Origin: Streptomyces soli
Lineage (GTDB): Bacteria; Actinomycetota; Actinomycetes; Streptomycetales; Streptomycetaceae
Direction: 5' to 3'
Assembly (NCBI RefSeq): GCF_003999195.1
Contig: NZ_RJVR01000180.1
Span: 1-51,250 of the forward strand
Length of the DNA stretch: 51,250 nt
Shown here: piece by piece, positions 27,145 to 37,625 of the stretch
Layout of the letters: every line of letters begins with the position of its first letter
Numbering within the stretch: position 1 is the stretch's first letter
Notes under the pieces: model-generated
Seen by the model: the letters and a program-made list of their open reading frames with translations, nothing else
Databases searched by the model: none
What the model was told of the DNA's origin: nothing
Translations under genes and position numbers: made by a program

Positions 27145-30100
27145 TCAGACCTCTTCGACGCTGCTCGGCTCGCGCCGGGACAGGTCGATACCGAGCTCCT
27201 CCGCGGCACGGAAGACGTCCTCGTCGGTGTCGCGCATCTCGATGGACATGCCGTCCGAGGACAGCACCTCCACGTTGAGGCAGAGCGACTGCATTTCCTT
27301 GATGAGCACCTTGAAGGACTCGGGGATGCCCGGCTCGGGGATGTTCTCGCCCTTGACGATGGCCTCGTAGACCTTCACGCGGCCGAGCACGTCATCGGAC
27401 TTGATCGTCAGGAGCTCCTGGAGGGCGTAAGCGGCGCCGTAAGCCTCCAGCGCCCACACCTCCATCTCACCGAAGCGCTGACCACCGAACTGAGCCTTAC
27501 CACCCAGCGGCTGCTGGGTGATCATGCTGTACGGACCGGTGGAACGAGCGTGCAGCTTGTCGTCCACCAGGTGGTGCAGCTTGAGGATGTACATGTAGCC
27601 GACCGAGATCGGGTCCGGGAACGGCTCGCCGGAGCGGCCGTCGAACATCCGGGCCTTACCCGAGGGCAGGACCATGCGCTCGCCGTCACGGTTCGGGATC
27701 GTGGCCTCGAAGAGACCGGTGATCTCGTCCTCGCGGGCACCGTCGAACACCGGGGTGGCGACGTTGGTGCCGGGGTCGACCTGGTCGGCGCCGATGGCCT
27801 GCAGGCGCTGCGCCCACTCCTGGCTGAGCCCGGAGACGTCCCAGCCCTGCTGGGCGAGCCAGCCGAGGTGGATCTCCAGGACCTGTCCCGGGTTCATTCG
27901 GGACGGGACGCCGAGCGGGTTGAGGACGATGTCGACCGGGGTGCCGTCCTCCAGGAACGGCATGTCCTCGATCGGCAGGATCTTGGAGATGACGCCCTTG
28001 TTGCCGTGACGGCCGGCGAGCTTGTCACCGTCGGTGATCTTGCGCTTCTGCGCCACGTACACGCGCACCAGCTGGTTCACACCGGGGGGAAGCTCGTCGC
28101 CCTCCTCACGGTCGAAGACGCGGACGCCGATGACCTTGCCGATCTCGCCGTGCGGCACCTTCAGCGAGGTGTCACGGACCTCACGGGCCTTCTCGCCGAA
28201 GATCGCGCGGAGCAGGCGCTCCTCCGGGGTCAGCTCGGTCTCGCCCTTGGGCGTGACCTTGCCGACCAGGATGTCGCCGGCGACGACCTCGGCACCGATA
28301 CGGATGATGCCGCGCTCGTCGAGGTCGGCGAGGACCTCCTCGGAGACGTTCGGGATGTCCCGGGTGATCTCCTCGGGGCCGAGCTTGGTGTCACGGGCGT
28401 CGACCTCGTGCTCCTCGATGTGAATCGAGGAGAGGACGTCGTCCTGCACCAGACGCTGGCTGAGGATGATCGCGTCCTCGTAGTTGTGGCCCTCCCACGG
28501 CATGAACGCCACGAGCAGGTTCTTGCCGAGCGCCATCTCACCGTTCTCGGTGGACGGACCGTCGGCGAGCACCTGGCCGGCGACGACGCGAGCACCCTCG
28601 TCGACGACGACCTTCTGGTTGAAGGCGGTGCCCTGGTTCGAGCGCGCGAACTTGGCGACGCGGTACGTGTTGTACGTGCCGTCGTCGTTGGCGACGGTGA
28701 TGTAGTCCGCGGAGACCTCCTGGACCACACCGTCCTTGTCGGCCTTGATGACGTCACCGGCGTCGACCGCGCAGCGGTACTCCATGCCGGTGCCGACCAG
28801 CGGGGCCTGGCTCTTGATGAGCGGCACCGCCTGGCGCATCATGTTCGATCCCATGAGCGCACGGTTGGCGTCGTCATGCTCCAGGAAGGGGATCATGGCG
28901 GTCGCGGCCGACACCATCTGGCGCGGCGAGACATCCATGTAGTCCACTTCGTCGCCGGGCACGAGGTCGACCTCGCCGCCACGGCGACGGACCAGCACAC
29001 GGGCCTCGACGAAGGTGTTCTCGTCGCTCAGCGGAGCGTTCGCCTGGGCGATGAGGTAGCGGTCCTCCTCGTCGGCGGTCAGGTAGTCGACCTCTTCGGT
29101 CACCCGGCCTTCGACGACCTTGCGGTACGGAGTCTCGATGAAGCCGAAGACGTTCACCCGGCCGTACGAGGCGAGCGAGCCGATCAGACCGATGTTCGGG
29201 CCTTCGGGGGTCTCGATCGGACACATGCGGCCGTAGTGCGAGGGGTGCACGTCACGGACATCCAGGCCGGCCCGCTCACGGGACAGACCACCGGGGCCCA
29301 GCGCCGACAGGCGGCGCTTGTGGGTCAGGCCCGACAGCGGGTTCGTCTGGTCCATGAACTGGGACAGCTGGCTGGTGCCGAAGAACTCCTTGATGGAGGC
29401 GACGACCGGCCGGATGTTGATCAGGGTCTGCGGCGTGATCGCCTCGACGTCCTGGGTCGTCATCCGCTCACGGACCACGCGCTCCATCCGGGCCAGGCCG
29501 GTACGCACCTGGTTCTGGATGAGCTCGCCGACATTGCGCAGACGGCGGTTGCCGAAGTGGTCGATGTCGTCGGGCTCGACCACGAGGGTCTGGCCGTTCT
29601 CGCCGACCGTCTCGGTCTCGCCCGCGTGAAGCTTCACCAGGTACTTGATCGTCGGGATGATGTCCTCGACGGTCAGCACACCGGAGTTCAGCGGCTGGGT
29701 GCCGCCGAGCTTCTTGTTGACCTTGTAGCGGCCGACCTGCGCGAGGTCGTAGCGCTTGGGGTTGAAGTAGAGGTTCTCGAGCAGCGTCTGCGCGGCCTCA
29801 CGGGTCGGGGGCTCGCCCGGACGCAGCTTGCGGTAGATGTCGAGCAGTGCGTCGTCCTGGCCCTGCGTGTGGTCCTTCTCCAGGGTGGCGCGCATGGACT
29901 CGTATTCGCCGAACTCCTCGAGGATCTGCTCGGTGGTCCAGCCGAGAGCCTTCAGGAGGACGGTGACCGACTGCTTGCGCTTGCGGTCGATGCGGACACC
30001 GACCATGTCGCGCTTGTCGATCTCGAACTCCAGCCAAGCGCCCCGGGAGGGGATGACCTTGGCGGAGTAGATGTCCTTGTCGGACGTCTTGTCGATCTGG

Positions 30101-30630
30101 CTGTCGAAGTAGACACCCGGCGAGCGGACCAGCTGCGAGACGACGACACGCTCGGTGCCGTTGATGCAGAAGGTGCCCTTGTTGGTCATGAGCGGGAAGT
30201 CGCCCATGAAGACCGTCTGGGACTTGATCTCGCCGGTCTCGTTGTTGGTGAACTCGGCGGTGACGAAAAGCGGGGCAGCGTACGTGAAGTCGCGCTCCTT
30301 GCACTCGTCGATCGAGTTCTTGGGAGGCTCGAAGCGGTGGTCGCGGAAGGTCAGCGACATCGACCCGGAGAAGTCCTCGATCGGCGAGATCTCCTCGAAG
30401 ATCTCTTCCAGGCCGGACTTCGTGGGGACTTCGTGACCACTGTCCAGAGCCGCCTCGACGCGAGACTTCCAGGCGGCATTACCGAGGAGCCAGTCAAAGC
30501 TCTCGGTCTGCAGCGCCAGGAGGTTCGGGACCTCGAGCGGCTCCTTGATCTTCGCGAAAGAAATGCGCAGCGGGGCAGTGCTGGCGCCGTTGTTCGTATG
30601 GGCAGTCGAGGCGTTGCGCGAGGCGGCCAA
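27145..30630 (-). CDS. rpoB: RNA polymerase beta subunit
   Basis: RpoB forms the other half of the polymerase active-site cleft. From a TTG codon at 30630, with AAGGA 8 nt upstream, the product is 1161 residues and reads as [14 protein letters not shown] after the start, the Streptomyces N-terminus. The rifampicin region ([20 protein letters not shown], then [10 protein letters not shown]) is wild type at the Asp, His and Ser positions where resistance arises. The C-terminal clamp region [20 protein letters not shown] is intact. Confidence 0.97.
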   Translation of the reverse strand: MAASRNASTAHTNNGASTAPLRISFAKIKEPLEVPNLLALQTESFDWLLGNAAWKSRVEAALDSGHEVPTKSGLEEIFEEISPIEDFSGSMSLTFRDHRFEPPKNSIDECKERDFTYAAPLFVTAEFTNNETGEIKSQTVFMGDFPLMTNKGTFCINGTERVVVSQLVRSPGVYFDSQIDKTSDKDIYSAKVIPSRGAWLEFEIDKRDMVGVRIDRKRKQSVTVLLKALGWTTEQILEEFGEYESMRATLEKDHTQGQDDALLDIYRKLRPGEPPTREAAQTLLENLYFNPKRYDLAQVGRYKVNKKLGGTQPLNSGVLTVEDIIPTIKYLVKLHAGETETVGENGQTLVVEPDDIDHFGNRRLRNVGELIQNQVRTGLARMERVVRERMTTQDVEAITPQTLINIRPVVASIKEFFGTSQLSQFMDQTNPLSGLTHKRRLSALGPGGLSRERAGLDVRDVHPSHYGRMCPIETPEGPNIGLIGSLASYGRVNVFGFIETPYRKVVEGRVTEEVDYLTADEEDRYLIAQANAPLSDENTFVEARVLVRRRGGEVDLVPGDEVDYMDVSPRQMVSAATAMIPFLEHDDANRALMGSNMMRQAVPLIKSQAPLVGTGMEYRCAVDAGDVIKADKDGVVQEVSADYITVANDDGTYNTYRVAKFARSNQGTAFNQKVVVDEGARVVAGQVLADGPSTENGEMALGKNLLVAFMPWEGHNYEDAIILSQRLVQDDVLSSIHIEEHEVDARDTKLGPEEITRDIPNVSEEVLADLDERGIIRIGAEVVAGDILVGKVTPKGETELTPEERLLRAIFGEKAREVRDTSLKVPHGEIGKVIGVRVFDREEGDELPPGVNQLVRVYVAQKRKITDGDKLAGRHGNKGVISKILPIEDMPFLEDGTPVDIVLNPLGVPSRMNPGQVLEIHLGWLAQQGWDVSGLSQEWAQRLQAIGADQVDPGTNVATPVFDGAREDEITGLFEATIPNRDGERMVLPSGKARMFDGRSGEPFPDPISVGYMYILKLHHLVDDKLHARSTGPYSMITQQPLGGKAQFGGQRFGEMEVWALEAYGAAYALQELLTIKSDDVLGRVKVYEAIVKGENIPEPGIPESFKVLIKEMQSLCLNVEVLSSDGMSIEMRDTDEDVFRAAEELGIDLSRREPSSVEEV

Positions 30631-30791
30631 GAGGGGGTCCTTCCGAGGGCTCGGACTCACTACGCGCGTACCGGCTTCCGCCCCTGAGTCAGGCAGGAAC
30701 ATCCTGGTCAGGACGTCCCTCGAGTGTGCTCAGGCTTGGGCTTGCCCCTGGTGACGGGCCAGCGGGCAGCTAACAGGCAGCGCAAAGGGTC

Positions 30792-30820
30792 AGTGTAGCC
30801 ACTTGGCACACTGATGTCCA
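30792..30820 (-). promoter_or_regulatory. predicted rpoBC promoter
   Basis: TGGACA (30815-30820) and TACACT (30792-30797) are spaced by 17 nt on the minus strand. This would start the rpoBC transcript about 155 nt before the TTG start codon. Confidence 0.6.
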
Positions 30821-31109
30821 GTGCAGAGTTCCGGAGACCGGCAGAGCCAATCTCTCCCTCCGAGAGGGGTCGCCCCCTCGTTGTACTTCGCGCTTGCATC
30901 GCTTGGCGTTAGCGAGCATTCCCGCATCGCCGTCGATCCATGCCTCGGTGCTGGTTCGATGTGGCGACGCGTCCTGAGAATTGCGCGCCGCGTGCGGTTC
31001 GTCAAGGCCTCCGCCGGGCGGAGATCGTCACACGCCACACCCCTGACCGGCGATGATCACCTTACCGGGGCCCACCGACAGCCCTGGTGGACCACCACTC
31101 AAACGACCG

Positions 31110-31139
31110 AGGGCGGCCACCCGTAAGGGTGGCCGCCCT
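31110..31139 (-). terminator. terminator after rplL
   Basis: A 13-bp stem (AGGGCGGCCACCC) with a 4-nt loop lies 43 nt beyond the rplL stop, ending the rplJL transcript before rpoBC. Confidence 0.85.
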
Positions 31140-31181
31140 GCGGCTGATCAGCCCTGCGAGAGGGCTACGCGATCAATGGGG

Positions 31182-31565
31182 TCACTTGACCTCGACGGAC
31201 GCGCCCGCGGCCTTGAGGGACTCGGCGGCCTTCTCAGCGGCCTCCTTGGCGACCTTCTCGAGGACCGGCTTCGGAGCGCCGTCCACGAGGTCCTTGGCCT
31301 CCTTCAGACCCAGCGAGGTCAGCTCACGCACGACCTTGATGACCTGGATCTTCTTCTCGCCGGCGCCGGTGAGGATGACGTCGAACTCGTCCTGCTCCTC
31401 GGGGGCCTCGGCGACGGCGGCAGCGCCACCACCGGCGGCAACGGCAACCGGGGCGGCGGCCGTGACGTCGAACTTGTCCTCGAAGGCCTTAACGAACTCG
31501 GCCAGCTCGATGAGGGTGAGCTCCGCGAACTGCTCGAGCAGCTCGTCCTGGGACAGCTTCGCCAT
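31182..31565 (-). CDS. rplL: 50S ribosomal protein L7/L12
   Basis: L12 is the multicopy stalk protein that recruits translation GTPases. The 127-residue protein has an N-terminal dimerisation domain ([20 protein letters not shown]), an Ala/Gly/Val hinge, and the C-terminal factor-binding domain with [20 protein letters not shown]. It lies 87 nt after rplJ. Confidence 0.98.
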   Translation of the reverse strand: MAKLSQDELLEQFAELTLIELAEFVKAFEDKFDVTAAAPVAVAAGGGAAAVAEAPEEQDEFDVILTGAGEKKIQVIKVVRELTSLGLKEAKDLVDGAPKPVLEKVAKEAAEKAAESLKAAGASVEVK

Positions 31566-31652
31566 GATTGGCGTCCTTCCACTAATTTCGGCAGGTGCCG
31601 GATGCGTACATGTAGGCGGGCGTTCCGGCCCGCTGATACCGAACGGAGAGAG

Positions 31653-32216
31653 TTACTCCGCCGCCTCGGCCTCGGCGGGAGCCGGGGTACCGGCACCGCC
31701 CTGCTCGGCCTGCTTGGCACGAAGCGCTTCCGCGGTGCGGACGAACTTCGACAGGGGGGCCTGGAAGAGCGCGGCAGCCTGGGACTGCTTTGCCTTGAAG
31801 GCACCCGCCAGCTTGGCGAGCAGCACCTCGCGGGACTCGAGGTCCGCAAGCTTCTTGATCTCATCCGCGGAGAGCGCCTTACCGTCAAGGACACCGCCCT
31901 TGATGATGAGGTTCGGGTTCTCCTTGGCGAAGTCACGCAGACTCTTCGCCGACTCCACCGGGTCACCGGTGATGAAGGCGACCGCCGTCGGACCAGCGAA
32001 CTGGTCGTCCAGCGTGCTGATCCCGGCCTCGTTGGCCGCGATCTTGGTCAGCGTGTTCTTCACCACGGCGTACTGGGCGTTCTCACCGAGCGAACGGCGC
32101 AGCTGCTTGAGCTGGGCCACGGTGAGACCGCGGTACTCGGTCAGCACTGCGGCGTTCGAGCTGCGGAACTTGTCCGTCAACTCGGCAACCGAGGCAGCCT
32201 TGTCGGGCCTCGCCAT
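31653..32216 (-). CDS. rplJ: 50S ribosomal protein L10
   Basis: L10 is the stalk base that carries L12 dimers and usually represses its own operon by binding the mRNA leader. From [20 protein letters not shown] the product is 187 residues with [17 protein letters not shown], and an Ala/Glu-rich tail after the L12-binding helix. The ATG at 32216 follows GGAGG; the open upstream frame is leader. Confidence 0.97.
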   Translation of the reverse strand: MARPDKAASVAELTDKFRSSNAAVLTEYRGLTVAQLKQLRRSLGENAQYAVVKNTLTKIAANEAGISTLDDQFAGPTAVAFITGDPVESAKSLRDFAKENPNLIIKGGVLDGKALSADEIKKLADLESREVLLAKLAGAFKAKQSQAAALFQAPLSKFVRTAEALRAKQAEQGGAGTPAPAEAEAAE

Positions 32217-32427
32217 GAGTCTCGGCCTCCTTCCGGGTGATTGCGGACCGCACGGAAGGGGCTGAACAAAACGAAACGCCCCGGCGCAGGCGCACGGGGC
32301 GGACTCGACCGGGTGTGAACCACGGGAGTCTTCCTCTGTCACCTACGCGGGTCGTCCGCATGTAGCGGATCCTTCGGCCGCCGCTCCCTCGAATCGGGCG
32401 CGGCAACGACCAGCGGTCTTTGGCTTC
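32217..32427 (-). promoter_or_regulatory. L10-type leader of rplJL
   Basis: About 210 nt of leader lie between the predicted start of transcription and rplJ. It folds into several helices, including a 7-bp stem CGCCCCG / CGGGGCG at 32277-32301 followed on the transcript by a T-rich stretch. In many bacteria L10(L12)4 binds such a leader to repress translation; the same function is inferred from position and structure. Confidence 0.5.
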
Positions 32428-32433
32428 CCCCAA

Positions 32434-32462
32434 AGAGTACGTGACGCCCGCGCCCGGACCAA
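32434..32462 (-). promoter_or_regulatory. predicted rplJL promoter
   Basis: TTGGTC (32457-32462) and TACTCT (32434-32439) are spaced by 17 nt on the minus strand, just downstream of the lipoprotein gene. Confidence 0.6.
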
Positions 32463-32489
32463 ATCGCCCGACAGCGCCCCCGACGGCGC

Positions 32490-33230
32490 CTATGAGGCGG
32501 ACGCCGACGGGCTCGCGCTCTGCGCCTTCAGCAGCGCCGTGTAGTCCACCGTGTCGGCCGCCGGAGGGGCCTTGACGACGACGTGGGTGCCGTAGTGCGC
32601 GTAGTAGGCGGTGGTTGTCGTGGAGCCGGCCGAGCCGTCGTCCTTCTGCAGCGACTTGATCACCAGGCCCCGCTTGTCGATCCACAGCTCGATCCGCTGG
32701 CTGGCGGTGGTCCCGAGGTAGTGCGTGGTCTTCACACCGCGCACCTGCTCCGTACCGACCTTGCGTACGTCCCCGGACGCGATGAGCTCCTTCACCGGCT
32801 CTGCGGGGTCGCTCGCGCCGAGCTGCCCGGCGAGAGTCCCCGCCGCGGCGGCGCTGTACTTCAACCAGTGCCTGCCGCCCATGGAGGCGGCGACGCTGTC
32901 GGACACCCGTACGTAGGCGGCTTTGCGCAGGCTGCGGGTCTCGCCCGCGCCGGTGCCGGTCACGGTCAGCCGGCCGCTGGTGGGGGTGCGGGACCAGTCC
33001 AGGACGCCGTGCCGGGCGCTGGAGGAGGTGCCGGTCTTCGAGGTGCCGTCGACCTGGGCGGAGCCGGCCTTCTCGGTGGCTGTGGCGGCCTTGCGCAGCG
33101 CGCTGAGCACCTGGGGGTCGGTGGAGGTGGCGGAGGCGCCCGGGGAGGCCGTACCGCCGCTGCAGCCCGCGAGGACGGTCGTCACCAGCGCGACAGCCGC
33201 GCACGTCGTCATGCGCCACCTGATGTCCAT
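32490..33230 (-). CDS. secreted lipoprotein of unknown function
   Basis: The 246-residue protein has a signal peptide (basic MDIRWR, hydrophobic core, lipobox LAGC with Cys at 23), then a Ser/Thr/Ala/Gly linker. The rest resembles LolA/LppX-like beta-sheet lipoproteins of actinobacteria: LSALRKAATATEKAGSAQVD, then a WIDKRGLVIKS strand. Binding of a hydrophobic ligand is possible but not shown. It stands between the L1 and L10 genes, as in other streptomycetes. An alternative start at 33212 would lose the basic N-terminus. Confidence 0.85.
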   Translation of the reverse strand: MDIRWRMTTCAAVALVTTVLAGCSGGTASPGASATSTDPQVLSALRKAATATEKAGSAQVDGTSKTGTSSSARHGVLDWSRTPTSGRLTVTGTGAGETRSLRKAAYVRVSDSVAASMGGRHWLKYSAAAAGTLAGQLGASDPAEPVKELIASGDVRKVGTEQVRGVKTTHYLGTTASQRIELWIDKRGLVIKSLQKDDGSAGSTTTTAYYAHYGTHVVVKAPPAADTVDYTALLKAQSASPSASAS

Positions 33231-33243
33231 AAAGGCAGAAAGT

Positions 33244-33285
33244 AACAGGCTGGGCCCGCTCCCGGAGGAGCGGGCCCAGCCTGTT
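33244..33285 (-). terminator. terminator after rplA
   Basis: A perfect 19-bp stem with a 4-nt loop starts 25 nt after the rplA stop and ends just before the lipoprotein gene. Confidence 0.9.
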
Positions 33286-33310
33286 GTGTCTTGTGCAGAC
33301 GCGAGGACCG

Positions 33311-34033
33311 TCAGACGGTCGCGTCCTCCTCGGCGAGGAGGTTGCGGGTGCGGTTCGGGTCCACCAGGATGCCCGGGCCCATCGTGGTGCTGATGGCGGC
33401 CTTCTTGATGTAGCGACCCTTGGCGGCGGACGGCTTCAGACGGAGGATCTCGTCCAGCGCGGCGCCGTAGTTCTCGACCAGCTGCTGCTCACCGAACGAG
33501 GTCTTGCCGATGATGAAGTGCAGGTTCGAGTGCTTGTCGACGCGGAACTCGATCTTGCCGCCCTTGATCTCGGTAACCGCCTTGGCGGTGTCCGGGGTCA
33601 CGGTGCCGGTCTTCGGGTTCGGCATCAGGCCACGGGGACCGAGCACGCGGCCCAGACGGCCGACCTTGCCCATGAGGTCCGGGGTGGCGACGACGGCGTC
33701 GAAGTCCAGACGGCCCTTCGCGACCTCGTCGATCAGTTCGTCGGAGCCGACGATGTCGGCGCCCGCGGCACGCGCGGCCTCGGCACGGTCACCGGTCGCG
33801 AAGACCAGGACCCGGGCGGTCTTGCCGGTGCCGTGCGGAAGGTTCACGGTGCCACGGACCATCTGGTCGGCCTTGCGCGGGTCGACACCCAGACGCATAG
33901 CGACCTCGACGGTCGAGTCGAACTTGGTGGTGGAGGTGTCCTTCGCGATACGGACGGCCTCGAGCGGGGCGTACTGACGCTCCCGGTCGATCTTGGCGTC
34001 CGCAGCGCGGAGAGACTTGCTGCGCTTGCTCAT
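33311..34033 (-). CDS. rplA: 50S ribosomal protein L1
   Basis: L1 forms the mobile stalk on the E-site side and in many bacteria represses rplKA translation. The 240-residue protein contains [20 protein letters not shown] and [19 protein letters not shown], the L1 signatures. It lies 67 nt after rplK. Confidence 0.98.
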   Translation of the reverse strand: MSKRSKSLRAADAKIDRERQYAPLEAVRIAKDTSTTKFDSTVEVAMRLGVDPRKADQMVRGTVNLPHGTGKTARVLVFATGDRAEAARAAGADIVGSDELIDEVAKGRLDFDAVVATPDLMGKVGRLGRVLGPRGLMPNPKTGTVTPDTAKAVTEIKGGKIEFRVDKHSNLHFIIGKTSFGEQQLVENYGAALDEILRLKPSAAKGRYIKKAAISTTMGPGILVDPNRTRNLLAEEDATV

Positions 34034-34100
34034 TGCTTCTCCTGAATGCTTTGGAGTCGTGGTGTGGGCCGAGCAGGCCCTTCCACAGGGGTGGTGGCTG

Positions 34101-34535
34101 TCAGCCCTCGACCGTGATGCCCATGGAACGGGCGGTGCCGGCGATGATCTTCGCGGCGGCGTCCAGGTCGTTGGCGTTCAGGTCCGGGAGCTTGGTCGTG
34201 GCGATCTCGCGCACCTGGGCGGTCGTGATCTTGGCGACCTTCTTGACGTGCGGCTCGCCGGAGCCCTTGTCCACACCCGCGGCCTTCAGGATCAGCTTCG
34301 CGGCCGGCGGAGTCTTGGTGATGAAAGTGAAGGAACGGTCGTCGTAGACCGTGATCTCCACCGGCACGACCATGCCACGCTGCGACTCGGTCGCGGCGTT
34401 GTAGGCCTTGCAGAACTCCATGATGTTCACGCCGTGCTGGCCCAGCGCGGGGCCGACCGGCGGGGCCGGGTTGGCCGCGCCGGCGTTGATCTGGAGCTTG
34501 ATAAGCCCCGTGACCTTCTTCTTCTTGGGAGGCAT
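34101..34535 (-). CDS. rplK: 50S ribosomal protein L11
   Basis: L11 forms the GTPase-associated centre and is needed for RelA activation. The 144-residue protein begins [20 protein letters not shown] and keeps P23 and P26, the thiostrepton/micrococcin contact prolines, and [19 protein letters not shown]. The stop is 67 nt before rplA. Confidence 0.98.
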
Positions 34536-34628
34536 TGCTCTCTCCGGGTCCTAGTGAGAGTGTTCTCTGCCTGCGAGCAGGCATACCGCACCACGATAGC
34601 GGGTACTGTGGCGAGGCCTGAAACCGAG

Positions 34629-34686
34629 CAGGTCAGGACGGTCCCCCGCAGGCGGGGGTGCCCCCAGCGAGAGCCGGCCTGACCTG
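34629..34686 (-). terminator. hairpin after nusG
   Basis: Outer arms CAGGTCAGG and CCTGACCTG enclose a GC hairpin (CCCCCG-CAGG-CGGGGG) 22 nt beyond the nusG stop. The inner part resembles a GC-rich hairpin seen in many Streptomyces intergenic regions. The remaining 90 nt before rplK should hold a promoter, not assigned. Confidence 0.6.
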
Positions 34687-34708
34687 GACGGAAGACTGGG
34701 TGCCGCGA

Positions 34709-35596
34709 CTAGTTCTTCTGGATCTGGTCGAAGCTGAGCTCGACCGGAGTCTCGCGGCCGAAAATCTCGACGAGGCCCTTGACCTTCTTCGAGTCGGCGT
34801 TGATCTCGTTGATCGTCGCCTGCAGCGTCGCGAACGGGCCGTCGGTGACGGTGACCGAGTCGCCGACCTCGAAGTCCAGCACCTGGACCTCGACCTTGCG
34901 CCTGGACGGTGCGCCGCCCTCGGCCTCGGCAGCGGCGGCCGCCGCCTCCTCGACCTCCGGGGCGAGCATCTTGACGATCTCGTCCAGGGTCAGCGGGTAC
35001 GGGTCGTACGCGTTGCCGACGAAGCCGGTGACGCCGGGGGTGTTGCGGACGACGCCCCAGGACTCGTTCGTCAGGTCCATGCGCACCAGCACGTAGCCGG
35101 GCAGCTTGTTCTGGCGGACGGTGCGGCGGTCGCCGTTCTTGATCTGGACGACTTCTTCCTGGGGCACTTCGGCCTGGTAGATGTAGTCCTCGACGTTGAG
35201 CGAGACGGCGCGCTGCTCCAGGTTGGACTTCACGCGGTTCTCGTAGCCGGCGTAGGTGTGGATCACGTACCACTCGCCGGGCAGGGTGCGGAGCTCCTCG
35301 CGGAAGGCCTGGACCGGGTCGACCGGCTCGGCTTCCTCTTCCTCGGGCTCGTCCTCGGAGTCCTCGGTGGCCTCGGCCGCGAGGGCCTCGTCCTCGTCCT
35401 CGACGCGGACGGCGGCAACCTCGGCGGGGATGCCCGCTTCGGCGTCCTCGGACTCGAACTCGTCGATCTCGTCGGCAGCCTCGACGATTTCCAGCTCGGT
35501 GTCGTCGCCCGTGACCTCGGCCGAGACAGCCGCGTCAACGTCGGCTTCTACCGCCTCAGCGGAATCGACGGCGTCGTTCAGATTCGGGTCAGACAC
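34709..35596 (-). CDS. nusG: transcription termination/antitermination factor NusG
   Basis: NusG binds RNA polymerase and couples to Rho and S10. The 295-residue product has an acidic extension (1-95, rich in Glu, Asp and Ala) typical of streptomycetes, then the NGN domain starting at [20 protein letters not shown] (about 108) and the KOW domain [19 protein letters not shown] near the end. An Ala/Glu-rich linker separates the domains. GTG start at 35596. Confidence 0.98.
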   Translation of the reverse strand: MSDPNLNDAVDSAEAVEADVDAAVSAEVTGDDTELEIVEAADEIDEFESEDAEAGIPAEVAAVRVEDEDEALAAEATEDSEDEPEEEEAEPVDPVQAFREELRTLPGEWYVIHTYAGYENRVKSNLEQRAVSLNVEDYIYQAEVPQEEVVQIKNGDRRTVRQNKLPGYVLVRMDLTNESWGVVRNTPGVTGFVGNAYDPYPLTLDEIVKMLAPEVEEAAAAAAEAEGGAPSRRKVEVQVLDFEVGDSVTVTDGPFATLQATINEINADSKKVKGLVEIFGRETPVELSFDQIQKN

Positions 35597-35669
35597 GGTG
35601 GCTGCTTCTTCCTGACTTCAAGGGGTGGATCTGGCGGTCGGGCGCCTTTGGGCACCTTCCGCGGGGGAA

Positions 35670-35972
35670 TCACCCGAAGACGTACGAGACGCCCTTGCTG
35701 AATCCCCAGTCAATCACGGACACGAGCGCGATGATGACCACAACGAACACGATCACCACGCTGGTGTACGTGACCAGGTCGTTCCGGGAAGGCCAGACGA
35801 CCTTGCGCAGCTCGGCGATGATCTGGCGGTAGAAGAGCGCGAGCCGGGCCACAGGGCCCTTCTTGCCGCGCTTGCCGCCCTTGCGGGCCTTCTTGCTGGT
35901 GGTCTCCGCGGACTCAATGTCTTCGGGTCGACCACTCTCAGGCGTTGCGGTGGAGCCCAGGGCTTCCGTCAC
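35670..35972 (-). CDS. secE: preprotein translocase subunit SecE
   Basis: SecE clamps SecY. The 100-residue protein has an N-terminal Lys/Gly/Arg-rich extension, the conserved amphipathic segment AELRKVVWPSRNDLVTYT, and one membrane helix (VVIVFVVVIIALVSVIDW). GTG start at 35972. The tRNA-Trp - secE - nusG order is typical of actinobacteria. Confidence 0.98.
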   Translation of the reverse strand: MTEALGSTATPESGRPEDIESAETTSKKARKGGKRGKKGPVARLALFYRQIIAELRKVVWPSRNDLVTYTSVVIVFVVVIIALVSVIDWGFSKGVSYVFG

Positions 35973-36031
35973 TCGTCCTCACCTGAATCCGGGTCGTTTG
36001 CTGAAAATTCCTTACCTACGCCTGCGTGTAG

Positions 36032-36104
36032 CAGGGCCGGAGGGACTCGAACCCCCAACCGCTGGTTTTGGAGACCAGTGCTCTACCAATTGAGCTACGA
36101 CCCT
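36032..36104 (-). tRNA. tRNA-Trp (CCA)
   Basis: A 73-nt cloverleaf with acceptor AGGGTCG paired to CGGCCCT (one U-G), anticodon loop CTCCAAA within ACTGG/CCAG, and T-loop GTTCGAGTC. The discriminator is G and the 3' CCA is not encoded. Confidence 0.96.
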
Positions 36105-36293
36105 TTGAAGCGTCCCCAACGTACCGCATCCGACCGGCTGCACGATGTGCGCAGGCAAGATCAGCTCGCAGGGTCCATCGACGGATGAGTGTACGTGTTC
36201 GGCGACCTCGCGTCGAATGCATAGCGTCCGGCCGGGCGGTTCGAGTCGGGAACTCGTATGCCCCGGGCCCGGGGCGTCTGCGACGATGCAGAC

Positions 36294-37529
36294 ATGACCG
36301 CTGCAACCCCTCCCGTAAAGTCCCCCACCGAACGACGCGTGTCGGCCCGCATCGGGTCGATCTCCGAGTCCGCGACGCTCGCCGTGGACGCCAAGGCCAA
36401 GGCCCTCAAGGCCGCCGGGCGTCCGGTGATCGGCTTCGGCGCGGGCGAGCCGGACTTCCCCACCCCCGACTACATCGTCGAGGCCGCGGTGGAGGCCTGC
36501 CGCAACCCCAAGTACCACCGCTACACCCCGGCCGGGGGCCTGCCGGAGCTGAAGGCCGCCATCGCGGCGAAGACGCTCCGTGACTCCGGGTACGAGGTCG
36601 ACCCGTCCCAGGTCCTGGTCACCAACGGCGGCAAGCAGGCCATCTACGAGGCCTTCGCCGCCATCCTCGACCCGGGTGACGAGGTCATCGTCCCGGCTCC
36701 GTACTGGACCACCTACCCCGAGTCGATCCGCCTGGCCGGCGGCGTCCCGGTCGAGGTCGTCGCGGACGAGACCACCGGCTACCGGGTGTCCGTGGAGCAG
36801 CTGGAGGCCGCCCGCACCGAGCGCACCAAGGTGCTGCTCTTCGTGTCGCCCTCCAACCCGACCGGCGCGGTCTACCCGCGTGAGCAGGTCGAGGCGATCG
36901 GCCGCTGGGCCGCCGAGAAGGGCCTGTGGGTCCTGACGGACGAGATCTACGAGCACCTGGTCTACGGCGACGCGGAGTTCTCTTCCCTGCCGGTCGTGGT
37001 GCCCGAGCTGGCCGACAAGTGCATCGTCGTCAACGGTGTCGCCAAGACCTACGCGATGACCGGCTGGCGGGTCGGATGGGTCATCGGCCCGAAGGACGTC
37101 GTCAAGGCCGCGACCAACCTGCAGTCGCACGCCACTTCCAACGTCAGCAATGTGGCGCAGGTCGCGGCGCTCGCCGCCGTCTCCGGCGACCTCGACGCCG
37201 TCGCGGAGATGCGGACCGCGTTCGACCGCCGCCGCCAGACGATCGTCCGGATGCTCAACGAGATCCCCGGCGTCGTCTGCCCCGAGCCCGAGGGCGCCTT
37301 CTACGCCTACCCGTCCGTGAAGGGCCTGCTCGGCAAGGAGATCCGCGGCAAGCGCCCGGCCGACTCCGTCGAGCTCGCGGCGCTCATCCTGGACGAGGTC
37401 GAGGTCGCCGTGGTCCCGGGCGAGGCCTTCGGCACGCCGGGCTACCTGCGGCTGTCGTACGCGCTCGGCGACGAGGACCTGGTCGAGGGCGTCTCGCGGA
37501 TCCAGAAGCTGCTGGGCGAGGCCCACTGA
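36294..37529 (+). CDS. aspC: PLP-dependent aspartate/aromatic aminotransferase
   Basis: A class I aminotransferase of 411 residues that moves amino groups between aspartate (or related amino acids) and 2-oxo acids in the cytoplasm. It shows [33 protein letters not shown], the PLP-lysine context [19 protein letters not shown] (Lys in AKTY), and the arginine in GYLRLSYAL that holds the substrate carboxylate. The ATG at 36294 matches family N-termini. A 6-bp hairpin (GTCTGC/GCAGAC, 36276-36293) abuts the start and there is no clear ribosome-binding site. A terminator follows. Confidence 0.93.
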   Translation: MTAATPPVKSPTERRVSARIGSISESATLAVDAKAKALKAAGRPVIGFGAGEPDFPTPDYIVEAAVEACRNPKYHRYTPAGGLPELKAAIAAKTLRDSGYEVDPSQVLVTNGGKQAIYEAFAAILDPGDEVIVPAPYWTTYPESIRLAGGVPVEVVADETTGYRVSVEQLEAARTERTKVLLFVSPSNPTGAVYPREQVEAIGRWAAEKGLWVLTDEIYEHLVYGDAEFSSLPVVVPELADKCIVVNGVAKTYAMTGWRVGWVIGPKDVVKAATNLQSHATSNVSNVAQVAALAAVSGDLDAVAEMRTAFDRRRQTIVRMLNEIPGVVCPEPEGAFYAYPSVKGLLGKEIRGKRPADSVELAALILDEVEVAVVPGEAFGTPGYLRLSYALGDEDLVEGVSRIQKLLGEAH

Positions 37530-37540
37530 CGACTGGGCCC

Positions 37541-37572
37541 GGGCTTGCCCGAATACGGATTCGGGCAAGCCC
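37541..37572 (+). terminator. terminator after the aminotransferase gene
   Basis: A perfect 14-bp stem (GGGCTTGCCCGAAT) with loop ACGG begins 11 nt after the stop codon. Confidence 0.85.
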
Positions 37573-37625
37573 TCGTTCGGGCAAAGCGGTACCGGCGCGA
37601 CCATGGCGTACGGCAGGATCTGTGA

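Larger units (their letters stand above)
30631..31181 (-). other. rplL-rpoB intergenic region
   Basis: A 551-nt gap without a supportable gene. It contains the rplL terminator (31110-31139), a predicted rpoB promoter (30792-30820) and a leader of about 155 nt. A possible additional promoter with TTGACG at 31000-31005 has no good -10. Short open frames on both strands lack family features. Confidence 0.7.

Noticed and set aside
27550..30687. Long plus-strand open frame (over 1000 codons) opposite rpoB
   Set aside because: Same artefact; complementary to conserved RpoB codons, no start site or domain.
34641..34670. GC-rich hairpin with CCCCC/GGGGG arms after nusG as a novel element
   Set aside because: Such hairpins are common in Streptomyces intergenic DNA; here it is best explained as part of the nusG terminator.
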